Part shown: one piece after another, positions 1 through 9,202 of the stretch
How the letters are laid out: each line of letters opens with the position of its first letter
Numbering within the stretch: position 1 is the first letter of the stretch
Assembly (NCBI GenBank): GCA_938036435.1
Contig: CALHPU010000028.1
Coordinates: 1 to 55,740 of the forward strand
DNA: 55,740 nt
Direction: 5' to 3'
From: an uncultured Pirellulaceae bacterium
GTDB taxonomy: Bacteria > Planctomycetota > Planctomycetia > Pirellulales > Pirellulaceae
Made by a program: the position numbers and the translations under genes
Notes under the pieces: generated by a model
Databases searched by the model: none
Told to the model about the DNA's origin: nothing
The model's input: the letters and a program-made list of their open reading frames with translations, nothing else

Positions 1-2
1 CT

Positions 3-590
3 GATCGCAAGCATCTGTTTGGGTTGATGCAGAGCCCTTTGCTGCAAGACTCGTTTCGTAAGAATCCGACAGACTACCCGTCTGGAATGAGCTGTCGATT
101 GCCCGTTTTCGAAATCTCGGGGGCTTTCTGCACCGAGTATCTCTACCCGTTGGAGAACCGATCAAACAAGTTAAATGAAATCCTCGCTTACGATGAAAAT
201 CGTTTCATCACCATCGAACGCGATGGCAAGGCGGGCCTCGAAGCTCAATGCAAAAAACTTATGCTAATTTCTATCTCTGGTGCTACTGACATTCGTGGCG
301 TAGAAAAGCTTCCTCCAAACGAGCTCCCAACGTCCACCAAGGGAGTTAGTAAACAGGTGTTTATCGACCTGCTAGATCCAAAATGGAATCTGGCGGGGCA
401 GGGGATGCCAGAAAAAATTGAGGGCCTTGCCTTTGGACCAGACTTTCCCAACGGCGACAGGCTATTAGTGGTGGCATCGGATAACGACTTCGTCCGCGAG
501 TCTCCTACGGAATTCTTCGTTTTCCGAATTCCAAAGAATCTGTCTGCTGAGAACCAGCTATCTGAGGAAACGTTTACTGCGTCGCGTTAA
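3..590 (+). CDS. Phytase-like esterase, C-terminal part (gene truncated by window edge)
   Basis: The reading frame is open from the first bases of the window, so the gene begins upstream and only about 195 C-terminal residues are visible. Near the start the frame reads HLFGLMQSPL. Further on it has ENRFITIERDG and then IEGLAFGPDF followed by GDRLLVVASDNDF. These are hallmarks of the 'esterase-like activity of phytase' beta-propeller family (PF13449), in which late blades carry an E-G-L/I motif and a D-N-D/N-F end. Such proteins are usually secreted and hydrolyse phosphate or other esters; the actual substrate is unknown here. The internal TTG and ATG codons at 24 and 27 lie inside the domain and are not believable starts. 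The following ATPase gene begins 58 bp downstream on the same strand. Confidence 0.72.
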   Translation, partial: DRKHLFGLMQSPLLQDSFRKNPTDYPSGMSCRLPVFEISGAFCTEYLYPLENRSNKLNEILAYDENRFITIERDGKAGLEAQCKKLMLISISGATDIRGVEKLPPNELPTSTKGVSKQVFIDLLDPKWNLAGQGMPEKIEGLAFGPDFPNGDRLLVVASDNDFVRESPTEFFVFRIPKNLSAENQLSEETFTASR

Positions 591-648
591 CGAAACTTTA
601 TTGCTACCATGACCTTCACGCAAATGCTGTTAGTGATCGTGGAAAGCA

Positions 649-1680
649 ATGAAGACAACCGAACTCAGTGGTTCCCCTCCGTTTCTTCAAGGAGTCTACG
701 TTCGGGAAGACTTTGATTTTGAAAAATGTGGCTCCGCTTTGCCGGAGTTCGCCGACCTTTCAGATTCTGACGATCCGCCGCCGATTGATTCTGACAGGCC
801 TCAGCTGTCGGCGATGATGTCCGACGACGATTTTCTTAACTCGTTGCTGACACCACAAGAAACAAGACCGCTCGAACTGACGCCCGCCGAACCAGAGCGG
901 GCTGCGTCTTCTCTGGACAATGGCTCTGGCGGCAATGAAGACGTGGGCGCTTGGTCGCTTAGCCCTGAGCAACAGAAACTGGTCCGTCGAGAACGGTTTC
1001 CATTTAACTTCTCTTGGATGAAGGAACTGGAACTGGAGTTCCCTTCGTCGGTTACATTCTTTGTCGGTGAGAACGGTAGCGGAAAATCGACCTTACTCGA
1101 AGCGATCGCTGGCCTTAGTGGGTTTCCAGTCTGGGGAGGTGGGCGAAACGATTTATCGGATCAATTCGGCCCCGAGCGAGAAAGCGAATTGGCTCAGGCT
1201 ATATATCCGCATTTCAGGAAACGGCCGCGCGACGGATACTTCTTCCGCGCCGAATACTATGCACAGTTCGCCAGTTTATTGGACGCGCGCAAGCGAGATA
1301 AAGATTTCAAAGGGGATCCATACGGACGGTACGGGGGACAGTCTCTGCACACACGATCACACGGCGAGTCATTTCTCGCACTGCTGGAAAACCGGTTGAC
1401 CAACGGATTGTTTCTCTTAGACGAACCTGAATCAGCATTGTCTCCGAAACGACAGTTGGCCCTAATGGCGATGATGGTGCGGCGAATCAAGCAGGGGAAA
1501 AGCCAGTTCATCATCGCAACTCATTCGCCAATTCTCATGACCTTTCCCGGAGCAACCGTGGTTAGCTTTGATTCACCGACACTTGAGTCGATTGACTATA
1601 GAAAGAGCGAGCATTTTCTTGTAACCAACGGTATTCTCGACAATCCTGACCAGTACTGGAAGCACTTGCGAGAATCGTAA
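649..1680 (+). CDS. AAA family ATPase (COG3910-type) with acidic N-terminal insert
   Basis: This is a cytoplasmic P-loop ATPase of the ABC/SMC-like COG3910 group. Walker A (GENGSGKST) lies at residues 140-148, a signature-like HGESF before residue 250, Walker B (FLLDEPESALS) at about 254-264 and the H-loop (IIATHSPIL) at about 287-295. The family usually starts with a short FL..V.L.R strand that leads directly into a YPF/FPF segment and Walker A. Here those two parts are at residues 12-20 and 117-120. They are separated by about 90 residues rich in Asp, Glu, Pro and Ser, with no recognised domain. The ATG at 649 is used; GGAAAG just upstream is a poor ribosome site. It converges with the polysaccharide operon. 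Biological role is unknown; related proteins are annotated only as predicted ATPases. Confidence 0.85.
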   Translation: MKTTELSGSPPFLQGVYVREDFDFEKCGSALPEFADLSDSDDPPPIDSDRPQLSAMMSDDDFLNSLLTPQETRPLELTPAEPERAASSLDNGSGGNEDVGAWSLSPEQQKLVRRERFPFNFSWMKELELEFPSSVTFFVGENGSGKSTLLEAIAGLSGFPVWGGGRNDLSDQFGPERESELAQAIYPHFRKRPRDGYFFRAEYYAQFASLLDARKRDKDFKGDPYGRYGGQSLHTRSHGESFLALLENRLTNGLFLLDEPESALSPKRQLALMAMMVRRIKQGKSQFIIATHSPILMTFPGATVVSFDSPTLESIDYRKSEHFLVTNGILDNPDQYWKHLRES

Positions 1681-1741
1681 GTTGCACGATTGACTTCAGC
1701 AATCGCTAACGAAGTGCAAAGCCGCCCCTTGAATGGCCCGA

Positions 1742-2752
1742 TTAGCTATGGCTTTGGGCAAACTCTTCGTCTGCGCCTGCCGTTGCCTTGTTGATCGATC
1801 GAACAGGCATTAAGAACTTGTCAACTTCCTCGGCATATTGAAGCATGTTGACAACCTCAAAATTATTTTCCAGCATCTCCATGCAATCCGACATCAGATC
1901 GATTTTCTTTTGAGCCGGTTGGTCCATGGCCGGGAAGAAAGCTAAATCTTCATCATCTTCCTGTCCCATAAAGTCCAGAGGGTGAAGCAGAATGGAGGGC
2001 TCAACGCCGGCCAGTTTACACATCTTCAGCGCCATCCAAAAGTAAAGTTTGGCAAGCGTTACCGAAAACTTCCCTAGGTACAAAATGTAGCTGCCGTGGA
2101 TTGGCGCCTTGAACAGCGGCATAGTTGTAACGGGTACTTCGATCAGGCTTCGTCCACGCCAATGCCATTCGAAAGGCATATTGGACTGCAGCCCATCCCT
2201 TACTTTGCCAAACAATTCTTTACGATCTTCTTTCTCCTCATTGGACAATCCCGACCGAAGAAAAAAGTAAAGTCGAGCCAACGGCCCAAGGTAGGTGGGG
2301 AAGGTTGAGCAATCATACTTGTACCCCCGGCGCATGAGCGTTCTCAGCACCTCGTCCGACAGGCTGAAGCCCGGGCCCCGAAACCCGACAGGCTTCCGCC
2401 CAGTGATTTTTTGAATCGCGTTCTCCGTCGTGTCGAATTCTTGCTCTAGTTGCTTCGGCGTGTATAGATGCAACCAAGGTTCATGGTGGAAAGAGTGATT
2501 GGCGATCTCGTGGCCAGCTTCTGAGATCATGCGGATGCTGTCGTGGTTTTTTTCAAGAACGGCATCTTGACCGACGACGAAAACGGTGATTTTCAGATTC
2601 CTTCGCTCAAGAAAATCTACGAACCGCGGCACGCAAATATCGAAGTAACTAGGGAAAGATTCCCACTGCGGATTACCAGCGGTTTTAAGGTAAGCCCATT
2701 TGTTGTCTAAATCCAACGAAAGGCTGGCGAGAGGTTTACTTTTATTTTTCAA
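1742..2752 (-). CDS. Polysaccharide deacetylase (NodB family)
   Basis: The enzyme is predicted to remove N- or O-acetyl groups from a polysaccharide, using a metal ion. The NodB motifs are visible: SLDLD (metal Asp at about 16), NHSFHH at residues 85-90 supplying His86 and His90, and the FRGPGF motif at 124-129 that supports the active site. The C-terminal half contains LLHPLDF, the position of the catalytic His motif. No signal peptide is seen, so it probably acts in the cytoplasm or on lipid-linked intermediates, as do family members in EPS loci that carry an N-terminal DUF3473-type arrangement. The only usable start is TTG at 2752, 76 bp after the upstream glycosyltransferase stop. It is the last gene of the exopolysaccharide operon. 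Confidence 0.85.
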   Translation of the reverse strand: MKNKSKPLASLSLDLDNKWAYLKTAGNPQWESFPSYFDICVPRFVDFLERRNLKITVFVVGQDAVLEKNHDSIRMISEAGHEIANHSFHHEPWLHLYTPKQLEQEFDTTENAIQKITGRKPVGFRGPGFSLSDEVLRTLMRRGYKYDCSTFPTYLGPLARLYFFLRSGLSNEEKEDRKELFGKVRDGLQSNMPFEWHWRGRSLIEVPVTTMPLFKAPIHGSYILYLGKFSVTLAKLYFWMALKMCKLAGVEPSILLHPLDFMGQEDDEDLAFFPAMDQPAQKKIDLMSDCMEMLENNFEVVNMLQYAEEVDKFLMPVRSINKATAGADEEFAQSHS

Positions 2753-2828
2753 AACACTGACCGATCAATGGTGACGAGACTAGGTGGATAGTTGGTCGTT
2801 AGAAACGTTCGGTTGACGTCATTACAGC

Positions 2829-4049
2829 CTATTTTCGCGAAGCGTTCGAGACAATCGTTGAAATCATGCGGCAGGCTTCATTTGCCGAAAAAGCCGGTGA
2901 AATGTGTTCTACAGCCGTTTTTGCTTCGATACTCATTACCGCCAGTTTTTCCCGGCTGGTTCTGACGCATCTTTCAAAAGCCGATTCCATTTCCTGATTA
3001 GAGTTGGGACTAAAAACCCAACCATTTTTACCCTCAACGACGCAAGCTTCTACGGACTGAGCGTGAATGCTGCCAAGCACAGGGAGGCCGGAAGCCATGG
3101 CTTCAACCGGCACGAGGCCCCATTCGTCGGCCAAAGTCGGGAAGACACAGATATCAGCGGTTCGGTAGGCCTCACGCAGCTCTGCTTGGTCGCAGTTCCC
3201 TAAGAAATTAATCTTGAATTTTTCCGATGACAGTTCCGCGATGTCGTCTCGCAGTTCCCCAGCACCAGCAATGTTCAGCCGGACGTTAACATCGGCGTTT
3301 TTCTCGCACCAACGCCCAGCGACTTTAGCAAACTGCAAGATTCCTTTTCTGGAACTCATTGAGCCGCAATAGAGCAATGTCCGATCGGTGTCAGCGTTGA
3401 AAACTTTTGGTGAATCGGAGACCGATTCTGGATCAATACAATAAGGAAAGTGAAAAAGTTTCTCTTCCTCTATACCAAGGGTATTCAAATACCGTTTGCA
3501 ACTCGGACCGTTGTACGAAAAATAGTCTACACCTCGCAAGATTGCCTTTCGAAGCAACTTACGAAAGATCCCGCGTTCTCTTTCGATATGCTCGGACATG
3601 TTCCCCACCATAACCAAGCGGCAGTCGCGATGAAACATGCGGTAGAAACTGCACAACAAAGTGCGCACACCCATCTCATAGGAAAGAATCACATCTGGAT
3701 TGATCGCCTTGAGTTGCTTCCGAGTGTCGATGGGGAAATGAATAAAGTTGTCTTCACTGAATCCTGACGAGTGCCGCCATTTGGCAGTAAACATCTTGCT
3801 TTTTTGAACAATCACATCCAGACCGTCCCACTGAGCCTCCCAATGTCGATCGGGCTCCATATCAACGGACAACAAAACAGTTAGCTTTCGCACGCGGCGC
3901 GCGATCTCCTTGTAAGCAGCGACATGGTGCGAACGCAGATAGTTATTAAGAATTACAACGTGGGCATCGATTGGCTTAAACGATGCATCAGCAATGACTG
4001 CTTCATCGGTCATCTGTTCCAACATTCGTGTTTGCTGAAGTGAGCTCAT
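2829..4049 (-). CDS. Glycosyltransferase family 4 (GT-B fold)
   Basis: This is a cytoplasmic retaining glycosyltransferase that would add a sugar to the growing lipid-linked polysaccharide unit. The C-terminal GT-B nucleotide-sugar domain starts at about residue 225 with TLLYCGSMSSRKGI. It contains IAGAGELRD and the diagnostic DEWGLVPVEAMASGLPVL stretch at about 305-325, where the second Glu of the E-x7-E motif (EAMASG) contacts the nucleotide sugar. The ATG overlaps the polymerase stop codon by four bases (ATGA), which indicates translational coupling. Donor and acceptor cannot be told from sequence. Confidence 0.88.
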   Translation of the reverse strand: MSSLQQTRMLEQMTDEAVIADASFKPIDAHVVILNNYLRSHHVAAYKEIARRVRKLTVLLSVDMEPDRHWEAQWDGLDVIVQKSKMFTAKWRHSSGFSEDNFIHFPIDTRKQLKAINPDVILSYEMGVRTLLCSFYRMFHRDCRLVMVGNMSEHIERERGIFRKLLRKAILRGVDYFSYNGPSCKRYLNTLGIEEEKLFHFPYCIDPESVSDSPKVFNADTDRTLLYCGSMSSRKGILQFAKVAGRWCEKNADVNVRLNIAGAGELRDDIAELSSEKFKINFLGNCDQAELREAYRTADICVFPTLADEWGLVPVEAMASGLPVLGSIHAQSVEACVVEGKNGWVFSPNSNQEMESAFERCVRTSREKLAVMSIEAKTAVEHISPAFSANEACRMISTIVSNASRK

Positions 4050-5389
4050 TGGGAGAACCTCAGACTACCTTTTGACAAATCAGTAGCTCTCAATTCTCCT
4101 GTCTCAGTGTTCACCAGTGGATCATCTTTGAGTAGCAACCATGAAAGCGCCAAGATCCACAGCATAGTCGGCATCCCCGTAATAATGGCAAAAATCACGT
4201 TTTCGAAAAAGCCATTGACGATAATAAATGCCAAAATCCCGTCTGCCAAGGGATGCGAGATGGAGAGCATCGCGCGAATCCTCCCCAAAACCATTATCAG
4301 GCAGGCAAAACCACCAACAACTCCTGTCGAGAATGCAACGTTCAAAATCATATTGTGCGTGTATGAAGAGTACCGCGCCAAATAGTGTTTTGAGGTTGCC
4401 GCGCCGTAGCCGGTTAGTGGTCGTTGCGAGATCAACCGAATTGCGTAAGCCCAAATTTCTGAACGCCCTGTCGCACTGGTTAGTTCGTCAGCGTCACCCG
4501 ATTTGGACACGATCGACATCTTCTCTTTGATCTTCGCACCGATGTCCACTTGCGTGCTGACCAGCATAAGCGCGAAGATTCCCGCCATCGACGCCACGAC
4601 GTATCGTTGTAAGTATTGCGGCTTGAAAAACACGCGCCGATAAGCGACCACCAAGCCAATGACGGTCGCAACTAGTGACGTTCTCGAAAGCGAGCCAATC
4701 AAAGCCCCAAGAGCGACAACCATGACTCCTACCCGCCATACGGAATGCTTTTTGTAAGTAAAGAACATGATCGTGCCCAACAATACTGTCAGCCCCGAAT
4801 ACTGTCCTAGAACGTTTGAGTGAGCAAGGCCGCTCATGCGATAAGCGAACTTTCCTTCTGGAAGAGGCTCTTTCAAAACCCCAACCTCGGGCCATACAAA
4901 AAACACGATCCACGAAAAAACATTGAACAATGCCATCCCGACGAAAATCGCATTGAGCACGGGCATGATACCGATCTGAACCAAGGCGCGGACTGTCAGC
5001 AACAGGACAGCCACCAAAGAAATCGTGGAAGCCAAAGAGACCTTGGGGTCTAGCGAAAATGCAGAGGACACAAAGTACATCGCAATGATGATCACTACCC
5101 AGAAAACGGGAAATGACTGCAGCACATCGCGCACTCGCCGATCTGTGATAAATCCAATGCCTCCATAAATCCCGGCAAAGGCAATGCCAATCAACTTTAA
5201 AACCACCTGCGCATCCAAGCCAACCTTGTCCTTGCCAACCGACAGATCGGCAGCGTTGAGGAGCGTAACAACTACGATCAGAAGCATGCCGACGAGCGTT
5301 GAGATCGGCGTGGTAAGAATCTTATGAACAAGCCCGTTCGAAGGCGACTGAATTCGCAAACCGACGGGACGGTAATTGGCTGAAGCCAT
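4046..5389 (-). CDS. O-antigen polymerase/ligase (Wzy/WaaL-like) membrane protein
   Basis: A 447-residue polytopic inner-membrane protein with roughly eleven hydrophobic segments. The large loop region contains TGRSEIWAYAIRLI followed by PLTGYGAA and YSSYTHNMILNVAFSTGVVGG. This is the signature of the O-antigen ligase/polymerase domain (PF04932), including the conserved R.....W and HN residues. It would polymerise repeat units or ligate the chain outside the membrane. GAGGAG five bases before the ATG is a good ribosome site. It overlaps the downstream GT4 gene. A 191-bp gap separates it from the sugar transferase; I see no clear terminator or promoter there. Polymerase versus ligase is not decidable, but its neighbours favour polymerase. 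Confidence 0.83.
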   Translation of the reverse strand: MASANYRPVGLRIQSPSNGLVHKILTTPISTLVGMLLIVVVTLLNAADLSVGKDKVGLDAQVVLKLIGIAFAGIYGGIGFITDRRVRDVLQSFPVFWVVIIIAMYFVSSAFSLDPKVSLASTISLVAVLLLTVRALVQIGIMPVLNAIFVGMALFNVFSWIVFFVWPEVGVLKEPLPEGKFAYRMSGLAHSNVLGQYSGLTVLLGTIMFFTYKKHSVWRVGVMVVALGALIGSLSRTSLVATVIGLVVAYRRVFFKPQYLQRYVVASMAGIFALMLVSTQVDIGAKIKEKMSIVSKSGDADELTSATGRSEIWAYAIRLISQRPLTGYGAATSKHYLARYSSYTHNMILNVAFSTGVVGGFACLIMVLGRIRAMLSISHPLADGILAFIIVNGFFENVIFAIITGMPTMLWILALSWLLLKDDPLVNTETGELRATDLSKGSLRFSQ

Positions 5390-5580
5390 ACTATCTCCTC
5401 AACTTGCTTAATTCAGGCGATGAGACTTTCAAGACTAAATTTTTGTTGAAGAGCATTTGCACACTGTCCGGCAGGTTGGAATCAAGAAAAGTCGGGGAGG
5501 CAATGCTTGGATGAAATCTTGGGTTGAGGAATGGGGCGTCAGGTCCCGAGAGGAATTCCTCGGCACCGTATCTATTTTTG

Positions 5581-6912
5581 TTAGACCGAGCCTTTGTGAA
5601 GAACGGCAATATAAATCGTTTCGAGAATCAATCTCATGTCATAGATAAAGCTTCGGTTGTGAATGTATTCAAGATCCATTCGCATCCATTGAGAAAACTT
5701 GATATCGCGACCACCGCGTGCTTGCCAGATACAGGTACATCCGGGCAACACTGACAACCTCCGGCGCTGCCATGCATTGCACTGCTCAGACTCACCAACC
5801 GGCAAAGGCCTTGGACCAACAAGTGACATTTGACCAACAAGAACATTGAACAACTGCGGCAGTTCATCAATGCAAGATTTTCGCAAATACCTGCCAACTC
5901 TTGTGACACGCGGATCGTCTTTGAGCTTAAATGCCGGACCGTCCTGCTCGCTTTGTTCACGCAACGCATCCTGCTTGGCTTCGGCGTCGACGATCATCGT
6001 GCGAAACTTCAAGATACCAAATGGCCTTCCGTCTTTTCCTTCCCTCATTTGACGGAAGAACACGGGCCCGGGAGCACTAATCTTTATCGCCAGCGCCGCC
6101 CCAATAAAAAGAGGAGACAATATTAGAATCCCAATCCCGGAACCAACAATGTCTATCGTTCTTTTCCAAACGGGCGTCTTTTCAGAACGAAACATGATCG
6201 AATGTCCCGTACCAAGACACAGCGGTTTGGCTTTAGCAACTAGAGGTGCCACCGCAACTGCAGTTCCCCCGCTCGAAAGCCCCATCGACGACATCAACGG
6301 TTCGTCGTTGCCACCATATGAATTCTCGGCTCCCTGCGAACTGCTGTGAGGACCGTTATCGGAGTGAGGGTGATCCTGCCGCAGATTTCCACCGTGTCCG
6401 AAACCGCCGCCTTGGTGGTTGTCGTCATCGTTGGAATCACGCCCCTCGAGAAATTGCACCTCTCTTCGCAGTTCCTCGGCAACGTTCGTCAACGAATCAT
6501 CCCAAGGATAAATCGAAACAGTTGTCTCAACATTGACTCCATGCCGCGAGGCAATTTCGACCAAACCGTTGGCCACAGCAACCGCTCCGTCTTGCGCAGT
6601 CTCCGGCAACAACACCGCTAGGCGAAGGTTAAACCATCCAATCGTGTCGGAGATTCTTAAACGTCGAGTCAAATCTTGGGCAAGTTGAATGATCTTTCGG
6701 TCATCAGCTTGACGATCAGAAAAGTCGAACGTGACTAAGGCAAACTCCCTAGATTCGCTCCTGCGATTAGATCGCTCGGTTTCTCTGGCGATTTCCGCTT
6801 CAAATTGTTCTTGCGGAAGCACGAGAGGGAATCCAGCAACCTTCACAGGCCGAAAAGCATGAACTAGCCGCCCAAAGAGCGACTCGTTCCGTCGTCGAGT
6901 TCTTATAATCAT
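5581..6912 (-). CDS. GGDEF-like domain fused to undecaprenyl-phosphate sugar phosphotransferase
   Basis: The C-terminal 195 residues (about 249-443) form a complete bacterial sugar transferase (PF02397). It has one membrane segment (GIGILILSPLFIGAALAI), PGPVFFRQ, the LKFRTM motif, a DELPQL motif and MSLVGPRPLPV. It would start polysaccharide synthesis by moving a sugar-1-phosphate onto undecaprenyl phosphate. Residues about 56-155 resemble a degenerate GGDEF/nucleotidyl cyclase fold (FALVTFDFSDR...LRISDTIGWFNLRLAVLLPET...VNVETTVSIYPWD) with no GGDEF signature, so cyclase activity is unlikely. A Gly/His/Asn/Ser-rich linker spans about 159-205. There is none of the multi-membrane CoA-binding module of WbaP/WcaJ. 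The N-terminal domain may regulate the transferase (inference). Confidence 0.85.
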   Translation of the reverse strand: MIIRTRRRNESLFGRLVHAFRPVKVAGFPLVLPQEQFEAEIARETERSNRRSESREFALVTFDFSDRQADDRKIIQLAQDLTRRLRISDTIGWFNLRLAVLLPETAQDGAVAVANGLVEIASRHGVNVETTVSIYPWDDSLTNVAEELRREVQFLEGRDSNDDDNHQGGGFGHGGNLRQDHPHSDNGPHSSSQGAENSYGGNDEPLMSSMGLSSGGTAVAVAPLVAKAKPLCLGTGHSIMFRSEKTPVWKRTIDIVGSGIGILILSPLFIGAALAIKISAPGPVFFRQMREGKDGRPFGILKFRTMIVDAEAKQDALREQSEQDGPAFKLKDDPRVTRVGRYLRKSCIDELPQLFNVLVGQMSLVGPRPLPVGESEQCNAWQRRRLSVLPGCTCIWQARGGRDIKFSQWMRMDLEYIHNRSFIYDMRLILETIYIAVLHKGSV

Positions 6913-6980
6913 TTGTTGATCTGTCTACTGCCGGGGTTGGCAGTTCAAGTTGTAAATTAAGAGTGCAAGAGAGATTGTTT

Positions 6981-7655
6981 TTATGATTTGTTGATCACCA
7001 TACCGATGACCTCGACACCAAAGTTTGCCGCATTGGACCGAAATCGGTCGATTTGACGATGGTCAATTTGGTTGGCCTCGATGGTCAAAATGAGACCGTC
7101 GAGATAGGGTGAAATCGCATGGCAAGCAGTCAGATGATTTGAGACGGGCAAGTCAAAAACTGCATATCCGTACTCGCCCATCTTTTCAGCCAAAAGATCG
7201 GGTAGGAAGTCAAATGGAAGCTCGAGTGCTTCTTCATCACTTTTCCGCCCACAACCCATTACCTGAAGATCAGTAATGGGAGTCTCGTGGACAACCTCTT
7301 CCATTTCAGCAACATTAATCAACAGCTCGCTGAGCCCGGCTGAACGTGCTTGGCCGAGTCGGCGAGTAATGTAGTGTTGCCCAAAATCAGATTCCACCAG
7401 CAACGTGCGTGCACGAGCAATCGAACACAGCGCGGCACTTAGGTTGTAACTTACTGTACTTTTTCCAGCACCAACGTTGAGGGATGTCACACCAACTGTC
7501 AGAGGTCTACCGGCAACGGCTCTACTGTTGCCCCACCGTTTAACTTGACGAGCCAACGCAACAAAGTGGCGTCTCAAGCTCGCACTAGGCGCGATGCCCA
7601 TGCGTTTGGCCCGTAGACGATCCTGTTGATCTCGATTCATTGTGTTTTCAATCAT
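6981..7655 (-). CDS. CpsD/CapB-like P-loop ATPase, degenerate BY-kinase partner
   Basis: A soluble MinD/BY-kinase-type ATPase of 224 residues. Walker A reads SLNVGAGKST (58-67), usable for ATP binding. The BY-kinase Walker A' motif, normally DxDxR, reads LVESDFG (86-92): the first Asp is Glu and the Arg is Gly. Walker B is AVFDLP with Asp168, then VS where PP is usual. The protein ends shortly after IGMVINKS with no C-terminal tyrosine cluster. I infer an ATP-binding activator of chain-length control rather than an active tyrosine kinase. Its ATG overlaps the Wzz stop codon (TAATG), so the two are translationally coupled, as in split Wzz/CpsD systems. Confidence 0.78.
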   Translation of the reverse strand: MIENTMNRDQQDRLRAKRMGIAPSASLRRHFVALARQVKRWGNSRAVAGRPLTVGVTSLNVGAGKSTVSYNLSAALCSIARARTLLVESDFGQHYITRRLGQARSAGLSELLINVAEMEEVVHETPITDLQVMGCGRKSDEEALELPFDFLPDLLAEKMGEYGYAVFDLPVSNHLTACHAISPYLDGLILTIEANQIDHRQIDRFRSNAANFGVEVIGMVINKS

Positions 7656-9202
7656 TAATTCACCATGTTTCGGCTAGAGTAGACACGAGGAAGAGTAACC
7701 AACACCGGCATCTCAAGAATCTGTTCTACCTCGCCCTCGTTCAATGACGCACTGAGGTGATTACGTTCGAAGAATAGTGCAATTCCCAGCCCCGCCATGA
7801 CACCCATCATCGCTCCCAGTGGCAAAAACAAGCTCGCCTTGGGGCTGATTGGTTTGACCACCCAATTGGGAGCTTGGATCACAACAACTGAAGAAAGCTG
7901 GCTTTCATTAAGTTTTCCAGAGGCCATTGCCTCGATACCTTTGTTCTTGAACAACTCCCATTCTTGGCGAGCCGTATTGACGTTGTTGGACAATTGCTGC
8001 GAACGGACCTCCAACGCGTTCATTTCCTTCTGTCTCTTGCTCTGGCGAGAGTACTTGTCATTAAGACTCTTGAGACGAGCTTTCGCTGCCTCCAGATCAG
8101 CTTCTGCTGCGGTCACTGCCATTTTGATGCCCTCGTATGTAGGGTTCAACTGCATTTCAGACTCAACGCGGCTGGTCCCCTTAAGCTTCGCAGTAGAAAC
8201 ACGAAGCACACGCAACCGCTCCTCTTGTTGCTTAACACGTGGATGATCCTTGGACAATTGCAGCCTCAAAGCGGCCAGCTGATCTTCTGCATTGAACAGC
8301 AATTCCTGAGCGCGTTCGAAGGATTCGTCTTCCACGCCTTCGGTTGGCACTGCTACGCTTTGTTTGACAGTTTTGAAGTCTTCGCTGAGTGACTCAGCCC
8401 TCCTTCGAGCCGAGTCGGCCTCAACTTCCGCGGAGATGATCTGTTGTTCCAGCTCAGATACAATTTTGTCCAAGGTCTCACGAGCTGCGTAGACTGACAT
8501 AATCCCCTGATCGTTACGGAAAGTTTCTTGGGCTTTCAAAGCTGCGGTGAAACGGGCCTCGGCTTCTTTGACCTGTTCTTCAAAAAACGCGGTCGATCCC
8601 TTTACCGAGTGGACGCTCATATAAATTCGCCGCGTCTCGTCAAAAACGCTCTGCACTAGACGTTTTGCCAATTCAGGTGAGCCGCCTTTTGCGTACACAG
8701 AAATTACTGAAGTCTGTTTTTCGGAGTAGACGACCAGGTTCTTATTCAGCTTTTGAATCGCAAGTTCACGACGCTTCAGGTTGTCGTAGTCCTCGCTCGA
8801 AATCCCTTTGACCTTGCTACCGGATCGTGCGAGAAAGCTAGGAAGAGAAATCTCAGGCACCAAGTCGTCTAACGGTGACTTGAGGATCTCGTCCGCGCCG
8901 ATCTCATCGACCACCTTTTCGGCAACTGCTCGGCTCCTAATAATTTCCATCACCGAACGAATTTCCGTCTCATGGGAGTCCTGAACCATCACGCCGCTAT
9001 CGGTGACGATTGGAGACACTCCGCGGGAGTTACCCCCACGTTGAACATAAAGCCGCCCTTCAGATCCATACTTGCGTGGCCAGACCACAAACAGGGCCAT
9101 TACCATCAGCATCACCAACAAAAAGACAAGCACGGACTTGAACTTGTGGCGGAAAATCGCGCTGAAAATTTGTGTGAGCGTAAGCTGTGCGTTTGCACTC
9201 AT
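7655..9202 (-). CDS. Wzz/GumC-type polysaccharide chain-length determinant
   Basis: An inner-membrane copolymerase that would set chain length and help export. The 515-residue form starts at the ATG at 9202, which has AGGAG nine bases upstream. A longer frame back to 9340 has no such site and adds residues before the family start. A Wzz N-terminal segment (QLTLTQIFSAIFRHKFKSV) leads into TM1 (about 22-41). A long periplasmic coiled-coil region follows, with heptad-like runs at about 200-430. Then comes the PxxP-like PNWVVKPISPKASLFLP and TM2 near 455-475. There is no kinase domain; the next gene supplies the partner ATPase. It is the first gene of the operon. Confidence 0.87.
   Translation of the reverse strand: MSANAQLTLTQIFSAIFRHKFKSVLVFLLVMLMVMALFVVWPRKYGSEGRLYVQRGGNSRGVSPIVTDSGVMVQDSHETEIRSVMEIIRSRAVAEKVVDEIGADEILKSPLDDLVPEISLPSFLARSGSKVKGISSEDYDNLKRRELAIQKLNKNLVVYSEKQTSVISVYAKGGSPELAKRLVQSVFDETRRIYMSVHSVKGSTAFFEEQVKEAEARFTAALKAQETFRNDQGIMSVYAARETLDKIVSELEQQIISAEVEADSARRRAESLSEDFKTVKQSVAVPTEGVEDESFERAQELLFNAEDQLAALRLQLSKDHPRVKQQEERLRVLRVSTAKLKGTSRVESEMQLNPTYEGIKMAVTAAEADLEAAKARLKSLNDKYSRQSKRQKEMNALEVRSQQLSNNVNTARQEWELFKNKGIEAMASGKLNESQLSSVVVIQAPNWVVKPISPKASLFLPLGAMMGVMAGLGIALFFERNHLSASLNEGEVEQILEMPVLVTLPRVYSSRNMVN

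Noticed and set aside
5391..5609. 72-codon minus-strand frame between the sugar transferase and polymerase genes
   Set aside because: It overlaps the end of the transferase gene, has no ribosome site and no family character.
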